Positions 63,950-64,000 of a DNA stretch of 64,000 bases are shown here, piece by piece. Within the stretch, counting starts at the first letter, position 1. The number at the start of each line of letters is the position of its first letter. The notes beneath the pieces were generated by a model that ran no database searches, was not told the DNA's origin, and saw only the letters and a program-made list of their open reading frames with translations. Both the position numbers and the translations under genes were made by a program. This DNA is from Prevotella melaninogenica. Its GTDB lineage: Bacteria; Bacteroidota; Bacteroidia; Bacteroidales; Bacteroidaceae. Where the stretch lies: NCBI RefSeq assembly GCF_018127965.1, contig NZ_CP072350.1, positions 1,116,001 to 1,180,000 on the forward strand, written 5' to 3'.

Positions 63950-64000
63950 TTACTTTTGGTTTACTACAGGACCTTTCATGCTATCGACACGTGTGGTATC
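63950..64000 (-). CDS. C-terminal end of an unidentified reverse-strand gene (possibly lptC)
   Basis: An open frame enters from the right edge and ends DTTRVDSMKGPVVNQK-stop. Only 16 residues are visible, so no domain can be named. In other Bacteroidales the gene upstream of the CNNM/PpiD pair is often the LPS-export protein LptC. That synteny is the only reason for the suggestion. Confidence 0.35.
   Translation of the reverse strand, partial: DTTRVDSMKGPVVNQK

Overview
The window is about 41 % GC and reads as chromosomal core sequence of a Bacteroidales bacterium, most probably Prevotella (P. melaninogenica group). This rests on the TAnnTTTG-type -7 promoter boxes, often with TTTG about 20 bases upstream, a type IX secretion plug protein, a PCMD lipoprotein, the DUF4301 and DUF5715 families, an S16 protein and a Rho with the extended tails usual in this phylum, and split GcvPA/GcvPB. 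The genus is an inference from protein resemblance. No phage, IS element, CRISPR array, tRNA or rRNA gene was seen.

Layout. Positions 1-6.2 kb hold the start of a THUMP-domain rRNA methyltransferase, serine acetyltransferase, a GH25 muramidase, a minimal penicillin-binding transpeptidase, and a RelA/SpoT protein whose hydrolase half has lost its HD residues. 6.2-14 kb: DUF4301 protein, Rho, T9SS plug protein with a small acidic partner, and galE with a frameshift. 14.5-22.4 kb: TetR regulator and FabG, a pseudouridine synthase, MltG, a phosphoglycolate-phosphatase-like HAD, then RlmH (frameshifted), Maf, KdsC and a DUF2520 dehydrogenase, divergent from KdsB. 23-26.3 kb: PurM, RF1, PyrF. 26.9-29.8 kb: an outer-membrane barrel, the PCMD lipoprotein and a frameshifted SDR. 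30.9-37.7 kb: a complete histidine-degradation cluster (fused FTCD, HutU, HutH, HutI). 38.5-43.9 kb: S16, DUF5715, PhoH, PurC, MenG, AroE. 44.4-51.6 kb: an FMN/FeS membrane protein, then the glycine cleavage operon gcvT-gcvH-gcvPA-gcvPB-lpdA. 52-57.6 kb: a structured RNA candidate, riboflavin synthase, a LytS/LytR-type two-component pair, TrmB, a Cof-type HAD, a short CDF transporter. 58.2-64 kb: acyl-CoA ligase, a PpiD/SurA-like chaperone, a CNNM/CorC-type protein and a C-terminal fragment that may be LptC.

The most striking signal lies between genes. Nearly every large intergenic gap holds one of three dispersed repeat families. Family A (nine copies) is built from roughly 22-base units starting AAAAGGGC. 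Family B (five copies) is also built from 22-base units, but each carries a CAC..GTG mini-palindrome. Family C (three copies) is a hairpin or MITE-like element with termini near CCCAAATCGGTCATTAGAG; one copy looks inserted into a longer repeat whose other copy shows the empty site. Families A and B never share a gap here, and both sit downstream of gene 3' ends. A second highlight is a roughly 270-nt RNA candidate at 51.97-52.24 kb with a canonical promoter, an 11-bp long-range closing stem and a strong terminator, of a family I cannot name.

Three genes (galE, rlmH, an SDR) are each broken by what looks like loss of a single base in a short homopolymer. Sequencing error is the likeliest cause, so these should not be read as biological gene loss without resequencing.
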